Of a DNA stretch of 9,590 nt, positions 1-6,000 are shown piece by piece (within the stretch, counting starts at the first letter, position 1; every line of letters starts with the position of its first letter). Under the pieces are notes generated by a model that saw only the letters and a program-made list of their open reading frames with translations, did no database searches and was not told the DNA's origin. A program made the translations under genes and the position numbers. The stretch is taken from NCBI GenBank assembly GCA_039024315.1, contig JBCCQN010000273.1:1-9590 (forward strand), given 5' to 3'. This DNA comes from JBCAWW01 sp039024315. Its GTDB lineage: Bacteria > Bacteroidota > Bacteroidia > J057.

Positions 1-1
1 A

Positions 2-298
2 AACCGCTGGGTGAATGTAGTACAGCTGCTATCCTACCTAGGTTTTTGGAGTTTTCCATTATTGCTGGTTTATGGATTCTGGCAGCCGCTTTCCTGGGTG
101 ATTTTTCTACTCGCTTTTGGCCTCAAATCCCTCATCGATTTCTATCTCATGAGACAGGCCGCCGCATTTTTTCATAACTTGCCTTTGCTTAGGTCATTGT
201 TCCTTTTGGAGTGGGTCTATATCCCTTATGTAATCTGGATTGGACTGGCCGGCAATTTGGTTTCTCGATATGAATGGAAAGGCCGTAGCGTAAAATGA
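2..298 (+). CDS. Membrane glycosyltransferase (family 2-like), C-terminal fragment
   Basis: The frame is open to the left edge (codons for Asn-Arg-Trp precede the GTG at 11), so this is the 3' end of a longer gene and not a 95-residue protein. The visible 98 residues hold three hydrophobic stretches: two in the first half, and one around LLEWVYIPYVIWIGLAG. They are followed by a short basic cytoplasmic tail ending YEWKGRSVK. That membrane-anchoring tail is typical of Bacteroidota family 2 glycosyltransferases, whose GT-A catalytic domain would lie upstream and is not visible. The likely role is transfer of a sugar from a nucleotide-activated donor onto a lipid or polysaccharide acceptor at the inner membrane. 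The stop codon overlaps the next start as ATGA. The family is inferred from the tail alone; another multi-pass membrane protein is possible. Confidence 0.68.
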   Translation, partial: NRWVNVVQLLSYLGFWSFPLLLVYGFWQPLSWVIFLLAFGLKSLIDFYLMRQAAAFFHNLPLLRSLFLLEWVYIPYVIWIGLAGNLVSRYEWKGRSVK

Positions 299-570
299 AC
301 GAAGAACTTACCGAATTACAGTTTCAGATTTTAGATTCGCTCTACTTCGTAGAACGCTTTGAACATGTGCTCGAAGAGGCGGAACAACCCAAGGCAATTG
401 TGGTGGACGAATTGCGGACGATGATTGACCGTGGCTGGGTCCAAGTGATGATGTTTAGCCAAGAAGAAGGCGACTTTCGACGCACCAATATTTTTGATAC
501 TGATCACCTCGAAGATTATGCTTATCTGGCCACCAAAGAAGGCTTGCTTAAGCACAACGGATTTAGATAA
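295..570 (+). CDS. Conserved small protein, possibly winged-helix-like (function unknown)
   Basis: This 91-residue soluble, acidic protein starts at an ATG that overlaps the glycosyltransferase stop by four bases. It has no signal peptide or membrane segment. The N-terminal part (about residues 5-30, LQFQILDSLYFVERFEHVLEE) looks helical. It is followed by a helical stretch with DELRTMIDRGWVQV (about 38-51) and a C-terminal ATKEGLLKHNG motif (about 79-89). The pattern of helix, helix, 'region of wing' and a terminal T-x-x-G-L motif recalls small winged-helix folds, but no DNA-binding residues are evident. Similar short proteins occur in Bacteroidota genomes next to permease genes and are named hypothetical or, without support, 'transporter'. 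Translational coupling to its neighbours suggests a shared regulatory role. No function is assigned; that it is a real gene is well supported by packing and coding character. Confidence 0.85.
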   Translation: MNEELTELQFQILDSLYFVERFEHVLEEAEQPKAIVVDELRTMIDRGWVQVMMFSQEEGDFRRTNIFDTDHLEDYAYLATKEGLLKHNGFR

Positions 571-575
571 TCCTC

Positions 576-1676
576 ATGACTCCCAATCAACTTGCATGGC
601 GTAAATACCGACGCAACCTCCCTGCGATGCTAGGGCTGGTTTATGTCTGCCTATGCCTTCTCGTTGCTTTGTTGGGATACTGGATTGTACCCGATTATAC
701 CCGCAATGCCAACTTTCAGGCTTTGGAGCTAGCCAAATTAGGTCCTGGCTCGGAGGGGCATATGTTGTTATTGCCTTTGCTGGGAGTGGAGACCGACCCC
801 TCCATCGGGGAACGCTGGCTTGGGGCCGATCAGCCTTATCTGCCCATTGTCTTAAAAGATACCGCCAGTGTGGCCATAGCGGGAGAGTATGTCAGCTATA
901 CTGCTTTGTCCGGTGCGGATGATCGCAAGCGATTGTCGGACTTTGGCGTAGAGGGAACGATTTCAAAAGCGAGCTTTTTGGCAGAATATGCCACGGTCCG
1001 TCGCTACTGGCTGGGTACAGATAATTACGGCCGAGACCTGCTGAGTCGTATCCTTTTGGGGACTCGTATCAGTCTTTCCATTGGGATCATGTCCGTACTG
1101 ATTAGCCTTCTGATCGGAATCGTATTAGGTACCTTTGCTGGTTATTTTGGCGGTTGGGTAGATGCTGTAATCATGTGGCTGGTTTCAGTCATGTGGTCTA
1201 TCCCTACGCTTTTACTGGCCTTGGCCATCGTTTTTGTCTTGGAAAAAGGCTTTTGGCAGCTCTTTCTCGCCATCGGCGTGAGTATGTGGGTAGAAGTAGC
1301 TCGTATTGTCAGAGGCCAAATCCTCAGTGTTCGAGAACAAGCCTTCGCCGAAGCAGCGGGTGCCCTTGGCTTCAAGCATCCTCGCATCATGTTCCGGCAC
1401 GTTCTACCCAATGTCCTCAGTCCTATAATCGTAGTTGCCGTTGCTAACTTCGGCTCAGCCGTGCTGATAGAGTCTGGTTTGAGCTTTTTGGGAATCGGCG
1501 TTGAGGTACCGATTCCTACCTGGGGGCGCATGATTTACGAGGGATATACGTATATTGTATTCGAAAACGGGAAGTGGCTTGCTTTCTTCCCTGGACTGGC
1601 GTTGATCCTGCTAGTCGTATCGATCAATTTGATAGGTATTGGTTTGCGGGACGCCCTGGATGTGAAGTTGAATTAG
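576..1676 (+). CDS. ABC transporter permease, OppC/DppC type
   Basis: This 366-residue inner-membrane protein belongs to the binding-protein-dependent permease family that imports oligopeptides and related solutes. Residues about 14-38 form the first membrane helix, preceded by the cytoplasmic RKYRRNLPAMLG segment typical of OppC_N. The family motif LGTDNYGRDLLSRILLGTR lies at about 146-164. Four or five further helices follow, with the cytoplasmic EAA loop (EAAGALGF...RHVLPN) at about 259-279, which docks on the ATPase subunit, and then GLSFLGIGVEVPIPTWG. DppC and OppC are near 300 residues with the GTD motif around residue 75. Here about 70 extra residues (roughly 45-140) form an enlarged external loop. 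The gene starts five bases after the small gene's stop. No ATPase, OppB-type partner or binding protein is visible in the window, so the substrate cannot be named. Confidence 0.93.
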   Translation: MTPNQLAWRKYRRNLPAMLGLVYVCLCLLVALLGYWIVPDYTRNANFQALELAKLGPGSEGHMLLLPLLGVETDPSIGERWLGADQPYLPIVLKDTASVAIAGEYVSYTALSGADDRKRLSDFGVEGTISKASFLAEYATVRRYWLGTDNYGRDLLSRILLGTRISLSIGIMSVLISLLIGIVLGTFAGYFGGWVDAVIMWLVSVMWSIPTLLLALAIVFVLEKGFWQLFLAIGVSMWVEVARIVRGQILSVREQAFAEAAGALGFKHPRIMFRHVLPNVLSPIIVVAVANFGSAVLIESGLSFLGIGVEVPIPTWGRMIYEGYTYIVFENGKWLAFFPGLALILLVVSINLIGIGLRDALDVKLN

Positions 1677-1680
1677 GCGC

Positions 1681-2943
1681 ATGGGAGCACGCAACAAACC
1701 ATTTTCTCGCGGCAGAGAAAATGCCTACAATACTACAGACCCTTCCAAATTATTGGAACTTAAACGTCTCGAGGCTGATGCCTTGCTAGATGTGTTGCGT
1801 ACCATCAATCAAGAGGACCTCAAGATTGATTCTCTCTGCCGTATTGCCAAGTATGTACTTTTGGGCCAATTAGGGGTTCACAAGATGGCTTTCTATTATG
1901 AAGCGGGTGATAATTGGGAAGAGGGTATCCGACAAGGCTTCTCTCCTCTGAGTTTGGAGGCGATGCAAGAGATGTTTGCCTCTCAAACTGAAATCACCCC
2001 AGTTTCTCAAGAGACTACGCCACATCTTGCCGCGCAAAAGGTAGAGTATATTGTACCCATTACGCATCGAGATCATGCCAGAGCCTTCTTCTTGATTGCA
2101 GACTTTGCTGATTCCGAAGTCGAAGCTCAAAATGACTTGATCTTTATCGAGACCTTGGGCAATATCCTTTCTGTTGCCATCCAGAACAAGCAATTGTTTC
2201 AGGAAAAGATGGCCCAAGAGTTTTTGCGCAAAGAATTAGAAGTGGCGGGTACGATCCAAAGGCAGATGCTGCTTTCGGATTTTAGTCGCTTCAAGGAGAT
2301 AGATGTTTATGGCCTTAACATGGCTCACCATGGGGTTGGCGGCGACTTTTTTGATGTCATCAAAAAAGGGAAAGGCAAGACCTTTATTTGTATAGCAGAC
2401 GTATCGGGCAAAGGAATCGGAGCTGCGCTCTTGATGTCAAACCTACAGGCCAATCTTCGAGCGCTTTGCGCTCAGTACGATGATCCTGAAGAAATTGTCC
2501 ATGAGCTCAACCACATCTTATATCGGATTACTAAGGGAGAGAAATTTGTAACCTTATTTCTCGCCCTAGTAGATACGCAAACTGGCAAACTACAGTATGT
2601 AAATGCTGGGCACGATTATCCCGTCTTGGTCCATCAGGGCAAAATCCAGTTGTTGGAAAGTGGTTGTACTTTTCTAGGTTTGTTACCTGATTTGCCGATT
2701 GTCTCGACAGCGGTGGAATTCTCTCCTTTGGATGTACTATTTATGTACACTGACGGACTTCCAGATCAACGAGATGATCATGGACATATGTTTGGCTCCG
2801 ATGCCATCCCTGAATTATTGAAATCTCTAACAGATCGAGACGCCAAAGGGGTAGTGGCGGGTATGCAAGCGGCCTTGCATGCACATGCTGGCGTTCAGCC
2901 TGCAGATGATGATATAACCCTCTTAAGCGTTAAGTTTTTATAA
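1681..2943 (+). CDS. GAF domain-containing SpoIIE/PP2C-family protein phosphatase
   Basis: This 420-residue cytoplasmic protein is probably a Ser/Thr phosphatase of the RsbU/SpoIIE (PPM) family. These usually dephosphorylate anti-sigma-factor antagonists or other signalling partners. Residues about 25-175 form a GAF-like sensor domain, and a helical linker (about 180-205, ending EVAGTIQRQML) connects it to the catalytic domain. Phosphatase motifs seen are GVGGDFFDV (218-226, metal ligands Asp222/Asp225), ADVSGKGIGAALL (Asp240), YVNAGH (306-311), TDGLPDQRD (Asp358) and DDDITLL (409-415). All acidic metal ligands appear intact, so it should be active. The start lies four bases after the permease stop. 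Tandem stops (TAA TAA) end it. No anti-sigma kinase or STAS antagonist is encoded nearby, so the target is unknown. The GAF ligand also cannot be read from sequence. Confidence 0.93.
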   Translation: MGARNKPFSRGRENAYNTTDPSKLLELKRLEADALLDVLRTINQEDLKIDSLCRIAKYVLLGQLGVHKMAFYYEAGDNWEEGIRQGFSPLSLEAMQEMFASQTEITPVSQETTPHLAAQKVEYIVPITHRDHARAFFLIADFADSEVEAQNDLIFIETLGNILSVAIQNKQLFQEKMAQEFLRKELEVAGTIQRQMLLSDFSRFKEIDVYGLNMAHHGVGGDFFDVIKKGKGKTFICIADVSGKGIGAALLMSNLQANLRALCAQYDDPEEIVHELNHILYRITKGEKFVTLFLALVDTQTGKLQYVNAGHDYPVLVHQGKIQLLESGCTFLGLLPDLPIVSTAVEFSPLDVLFMYTDGLPDQRDDHGHMFGSDAIPELLKSLTDRDAKGVVAGMQAALHAHAGVQPADDDITLLSVKFL

Positions 2944-3021
2944 TAAACGATATCAGACTTTTACGAGAACGTGCTTATTTGCATCGTTTTCAAATAACAA
3001 CCTTAGCTGAAACCTAGTTTT

Positions 3022-4416
3022 ATGAAATTGTTTGAACGCTCCCTCATTGGGCAGTTGAGCGAAAAAGGGCGAAAACTTGCAGATCGTCTTGAAGATAAAT
3101 CCGCTGTTATTGGCATAGTAGGCCTCGGATACGTAGGCATGCCTATTGCCTTAGAATATTGTAAAAAGGGTTTTCAATGTATCGGCGTTGATGTTTCGAG
3201 TCAAAAGGTCGAAATGCTCAACAATGGTGAAAACTTTATCGAAGACCTTAAAGATGAAGAGGTCGCAGATGCCGTTTCTAAAGGCTTGCTGAGAGCTTCG
3301 ACTGATTATCAAGTACTAGCCGAGGCGGATGTAATATTTATTGCGGTTCCGACTCCTTTTAATGCCAATAAAGACCCAGACATTAGCTACATCATTAGCT
3401 CCGGACAAGGGGTTTCTGAGATTCTGTCTCCTGGTCAATTGGTGATCTTAAAGAGTACGACTTTCCCGGGGACGACTGAAGATCATTTGATCCCCGAATT
3501 GTCTAAGAGTGGACTCCGTGCCGGAACGGATTATTTCATCGCCTTTAGCCCTGAGCGCGTTGATCCGGGCAACAAAGTCTTTCATACCGGTAATACTCCT
3601 ATTGTAGTTGGAGGGATTGATGAAGAAAGCGCGATTCTTGCCTCTCTTGCCAATCACCAAATCATCGAGAAGGTTTATCTCGTCAACAATCCAAAAGTTG
3701 CGGAGCTAGAAAAGCTCCTAGAAAATATCTTCCGCTCCGTTAATATTGCCTTGGTCAATGAATTGGCCTTGCTTTGCGAGCGCATCGGAGGCATCGACGT
3801 TTGGGAAGTGATCGAAGCTGCTGGCACCAAGCCGTTTGGCTTCATGAAGTTTACCCCTGGTCCCGGGGTAGGTGGGCACTGTATTCCCATTGACCCCTAT
3901 TACCTTTCATGGTTAGCACGTGAGTACGACTTCGAGACCAAGTTTATTACCCTGGCGGCAAACGTTAATGAGAGCATGCCTTACCATGTGAGCAATCTAG
4001 TGATGAAGGAGGTGGCGCGTCAGCCCATCGCCCTCAAAGATGCGCGTGTATTGATCCTTGGAGTTAGCTTCAAGAAAAACGTAAAGGATCTCCGTCATTC
4101 TCCCTCAGAAGCGATTATCCATCGCCTGCTAGAGGAAGGAGTAGAAAACATTGATTACTCCGACCCTTGGGCGCCAGAGTATCGTACCGCCGGTCGTGAA
4201 ATGTATTCTGTTGATCTCACCCCTGAAAACATTGCCAATTATCATGCGGTAGTTATGGTCACCGACCACGATGAGTTTGACATCCCTTATATCGTCCAGC
4301 ACGCTCGATACGTAGTGGATACGCGTAACATGACCAAGGATGTGGTAGAAGGCCGGGAGAAGATTCGCGTGTTAGGTAACACCAAAGTGAAGCCAAAGCT
4401 CCTAGTTGAGCATTAA
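3022..4416 (+). CDS. wbpA: UDP-N-acetylglucosamine 6-dehydrogenase-like nucleotide-sugar dehydrogenase
   Basis: This 464-residue cytosolic enzyme belongs to the UDP-glucose/GDP-mannose dehydrogenase family. It oxidises C6 of a UDP-sugar to the carboxylate in two NAD-dependent steps. The N-terminal Rossmann fold carries GLGYVG at 34-39. The central part has AELEKLLEN with the catalytic-region Lys231 and Asn235, and GPGVGGHCIPIDPYYL holds the nucleophile Cys287. The C-terminal nucleotide-sugar-binding Rossmann-like domain follows (LILGVSFKKNVKDLRHSP, about 351-368). KPFGFMKFTPGPGVGGHCIPIDP and the overall spacing match the WbpA/TviB branch (UDP-GlcNAc) better than UDP-glucose dehydrogenases, so the product is probably UDP-GlcNAcA for capsule, O-antigen or exopolysaccharide. 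An extra roughly 27 residues precede the fold. No Shine-Dalgarno is seen. A strong terminator follows at 4477-4514. The symbol is by similarity; UDP-ManNAc or another substrate remains possible. Confidence 0.93.
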   Translation: MKLFERSLIGQLSEKGRKLADRLEDKSAVIGIVGLGYVGMPIALEYCKKGFQCIGVDVSSQKVEMLNNGENFIEDLKDEEVADAVSKGLLRASTDYQVLAEADVIFIAVPTPFNANKDPDISYIISSGQGVSEILSPGQLVILKSTTFPGTTEDHLIPELSKSGLRAGTDYFIAFSPERVDPGNKVFHTGNTPIVVGGIDEESAILASLANHQIIEKVYLVNNPKVAELEKLLENIFRSVNIALVNELALLCERIGGIDVWEVIEAAGTKPFGFMKFTPGPGVGGHCIPIDPYYLSWLAREYDFETKFITLAANVNESMPYHVSNLVMKEVARQPIALKDARVLILGVSFKKNVKDLRHSPSEAIIHRLLEEGVENIDYSDPWAPEYRTAGREMYSVDLTPENIANYHAVVMVTDHDEFDIPYIVQHARYVVDTRNMTKDVVEGREKIRVLGNTKVKPKLLVEH

Positions 4417-5847
4417 GATATCACACTGAGCAAGGACCCAATCGCGATTGGTGATCTGCTGAGTTCCTTTGATTTGTTCCGTCAAGGCTATTAAGCTTTG
4501 ACGGAATTTTTTTTGACTGAGGGCGGTTCGTTTGTTTCTTAGCTTCGCTAAACGCTGCGAAAAACGGATCAACCCGGCATGAGCCCTGCGTTGGTACTCA
4601 GAAATATTTTTATTGCGGGCAAGGTAAGCCCGAAATGATCTGACCTGATCGTCTAAGCCATCTTGATCGTCTGATTCGTAGTATATCTTGAGCGTCATCG
4701 CTCGCTTTCCTAGTTCGTAGTAATCGTCATCAATTTCTACCTTCCACAATCTGCGTAAGGCCTGACGGTACTCTTTTTGGGCGTAGTAATAGGCGGCTAG
4801 GTTATAATGGTAGGCCGCATCCTGAAATTCGACTGCTAAGTGGGAGCGGTAGCGTTCCACGAAGTGGTGCACCCAATCCATTTCCCCCAATCGCAAACCT
4901 ACAGTAACGAGATTTTTATATCTCAGATGATCTAGGCTACCATTTTCAAGCAATAGATTGGCCGCTTCCATCTCTTGGTTTAGCTCAAAGTAAATCTGGA
5001 GATATTCGGATTGGCCTTTGTTGATCTGTTTGGTGCAGATATTTTGGCCGTAGGCATAGAGAATTCTACAATCTGACTCTGCAATCCGTACCTGATGATC
5101 TTTGAGACTTTGGCGAAAACGAGAGAAGCGTTCCGCGCTAAGCGGCCCCTTAAGACAAGCATACAAATGATAATAGACAGCTATCAGAGGATGGGCTTTT
5201 AGCGGGGCAGTTTTATCGATCCATTGAATGATGTCCTCAATAAAGCGTGCTTCATCTCCACTTTGAATCACATTGCTGCGGTTGAGCATTTCGCAGGCAT
5301 TCATCAATTTTTGCGAGAAATAATAGGTGTCTAACTGCTGGTCGGCCTTTTTGAGATTCCCATCGTACTGTCGGAGCTCTTTAGCGAGAAAAGCTTCATC
5401 TGCAATTTGGGCCAGGCGATAAGTCTGTAGTAGTTGCTGTTCATCCAGTTTGTGCTGCTTGGAAAGCGCTTTGTGGGCTTTTTTATAGTTCCTTTCTGCG
5501 GCTTTTAGAAGGGAGCGTTGGAGTAGATATCTCGTTCGCAGAATGCGCTCTTCTAAAGGATGAGCTTCGAGGTACTCTTGCCCAAAGAAGCGTTCCAAAT
5601 GGCGCAGTAAAGTAGAAATATGATCATAGACGCGCTGTAGTTTGTACTCCTGCTGAGGAAAGAGTTGTTCATGTATGTTGATCGCAGAAACGCTCCCCTG
5701 AGAAGCTCCACTGATGATCTCAAATAATCGCTCCAACCGGAGGTTACTATTGTGGTAGGGCGATTGGAGAAAGAGAATAAAGCGTTTCCGTTCTTGAGAA
5801 GTGAGTCCAAAGATCAGTTCTTGAACATGTTTGACTCTTATTTTCAT
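4402..5847 (-). CDS. Large helical protein of unknown function, TPR-like C-terminal region
   Basis: This 481-residue protein starts at the ATG at 5847 (MKIRVKHVQELIFGL). A longer reading begins with TTG at 5883 but adds only 12 residues of AT-rich spacer and is unlikely. It has no signal peptide or membrane helix. It is rich in Leu, Arg, Gln, Tyr and Lys and appears almost entirely alpha-helical. The N-terminal block holds LTSQERKRFILFLQSPYHN (about 15-33), which resembles the opening of a family of roughly 500-residue hypothetical proteins in Saprospiria-type genomes. A heptad-like charged helical stretch spans about 105-180. Residues 344-370 (AAYHYNLAAYYYAQKEYRQA...) read like one tetratricopeptide repeat. 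A scaffold or protein-interaction role is inference; no catalytic motif is visible. The 3' end overlaps the convergent dehydrogenase gene by 15 bases. Confidence 0.88.
   Translation of the reverse strand: MKIRVKHVQELIFGLTSQERKRFILFLQSPYHNSNLRLERLFEIISGASQGSVSAINIHEQLFPQQEYKLQRVYDHISTLLRHLERFFGQEYLEAHPLEERILRTRYLLQRSLLKAAERNYKKAHKALSKQHKLDEQQLLQTYRLAQIADEAFLAKELRQYDGNLKKADQQLDTYYFSQKLMNACEMLNRSNVIQSGDEARFIEDIIQWIDKTAPLKAHPLIAVYYHLYACLKGPLSAERFSRFRQSLKDHQVRIAESDCRILYAYGQNICTKQINKGQSEYLQIYFELNQEMEAANLLLENGSLDHLRYKNLVTVGLRLGEMDWVHHFVERYRSHLAVEFQDAAYHYNLAAYYYAQKEYRQALRRLWKVEIDDDYYELGKRAMTLKIYYESDDQDGLDDQVRSFRAYLARNKNISEYQRRAHAGLIRFSQRLAKLRNKRTALSQKKFRQSLIALTEQIKGTQQITNRDWVLAQCDILMLN
4477..4514 (+). 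terminator. Strong intrinsic terminator for the dehydrogenase unit, embedded in the opposing gene
   Basis: Arms TTCCGTCAAGGCT (4477-4489) and AGCTTTGACGGAA (4494-4506) pair over 13 positions with a single G-T wobble (4486/4497). They enclose an ATTA tetraloop and are followed at once by eight T (4507-4514). This is a textbook Rho-independent terminator reading on the plus strand, 60 bases past the stop at 4416. It lies wholly within the coding sequence of the convergent minus-strand gene, where it encodes about residues 445-457. On the minus strand the run is A-rich and upstream of the stem, so it should not stop that gene's own transcription. Confidence 0.88.
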
Positions 5848-6000
5848 CCAAAAATGATGTTTTATTTCAGAAAAATAATACAAAACAGGCTATTTATGGA
5901 TTTTTAATTAAATAGATAGATCCAATAAATATTGAAAACGTGTTTCTGCTTGCAAGAATGTTCCTGCATTTTGCCTTCATACACAGTAAGTCAGACAATT
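5848..6000. promoter_or_regulatory. Divergent AT-rich intergenic region carrying the start signals of both flanking genes
   Basis: These 153 bases separate the minus-strand helical protein from the plus-strand secreted protein, so both promoters should lie here. The stretch 5859-5935 is strongly AT-rich. On the minus strand, TATTTTTC (5877 down to 5870) matches the Bacteroidota -7 element TAnnTTTG in seven of eight positions. On the plus strand, TATTTATG (5891-5898) also matches in seven of eight. Neither has a clear TTG at the expected upstream distance, so exact promoters are not assigned. Small palindromes TTTAATTAAA (5903-5912) and CTTGCAAG (5949-5956) are present. No Shine-Dalgarno precedes either start. 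Confidence 0.35.

Noticed and set aside
11..298. A complete 95-residue membrane protein starting at GTG (11)
   Set aside because: The frame is open to the window edge and the sequence looks like the membrane tail of a glycosyltransferase, so it is a fragment of a longer gene.
1142..1531. A 129-residue open frame on the minus strand inside the permease gene
   Set aside because: It lies entirely within a well-conserved membrane-protein gene and its translation has no recognisable domain; it is a shadow of the real frame.
1870..2217. A 115-residue minus-strand open frame inside the phosphatase gene
   Set aside because: It is antisense to the GAF domain with no recognisable motif, and the plus-strand protein is unambiguous.
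2971..2981. A separate promoter for the dehydrogenase around CTTATTTG
   Set aside because: The TA of the -7 consensus is missing and there is no TTG at the expected distance upstream.
2945..2989. Inverted repeat AAACGAT/ATCGTTT after the phosphatase gene as a terminator
   Set aside because: Only seven AT-rich pairs across a 31-base loop and a four-T end; too weak to call. Read-through into the dehydrogenase gene seems likely.
4369..4382. Hairpin GTGTTA/TAACAC as terminator for the minus-strand helical-protein gene
   Set aside because: Six pairs with a two-base centre and no T-run on the minus strand; probably chance within coding sequence.
5848..5883. A 12-residue N-terminal extension of the helical protein from a TTG at 5883
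   Set aside because: The extension lies in AT-rich spacer DNA, uses a rare start codon and overlaps a candidate -7 element. The ATG at 5847 begins the block that looks like family sequence.
5932..6000. A 23-residue extension of the secreted protein from a TTG at 5932
   Set aside because: It would place a Cys-rich, non-hydrophobic stretch ahead of a clear signal peptide. The ATG at 6001 gives a normal Sec signal.
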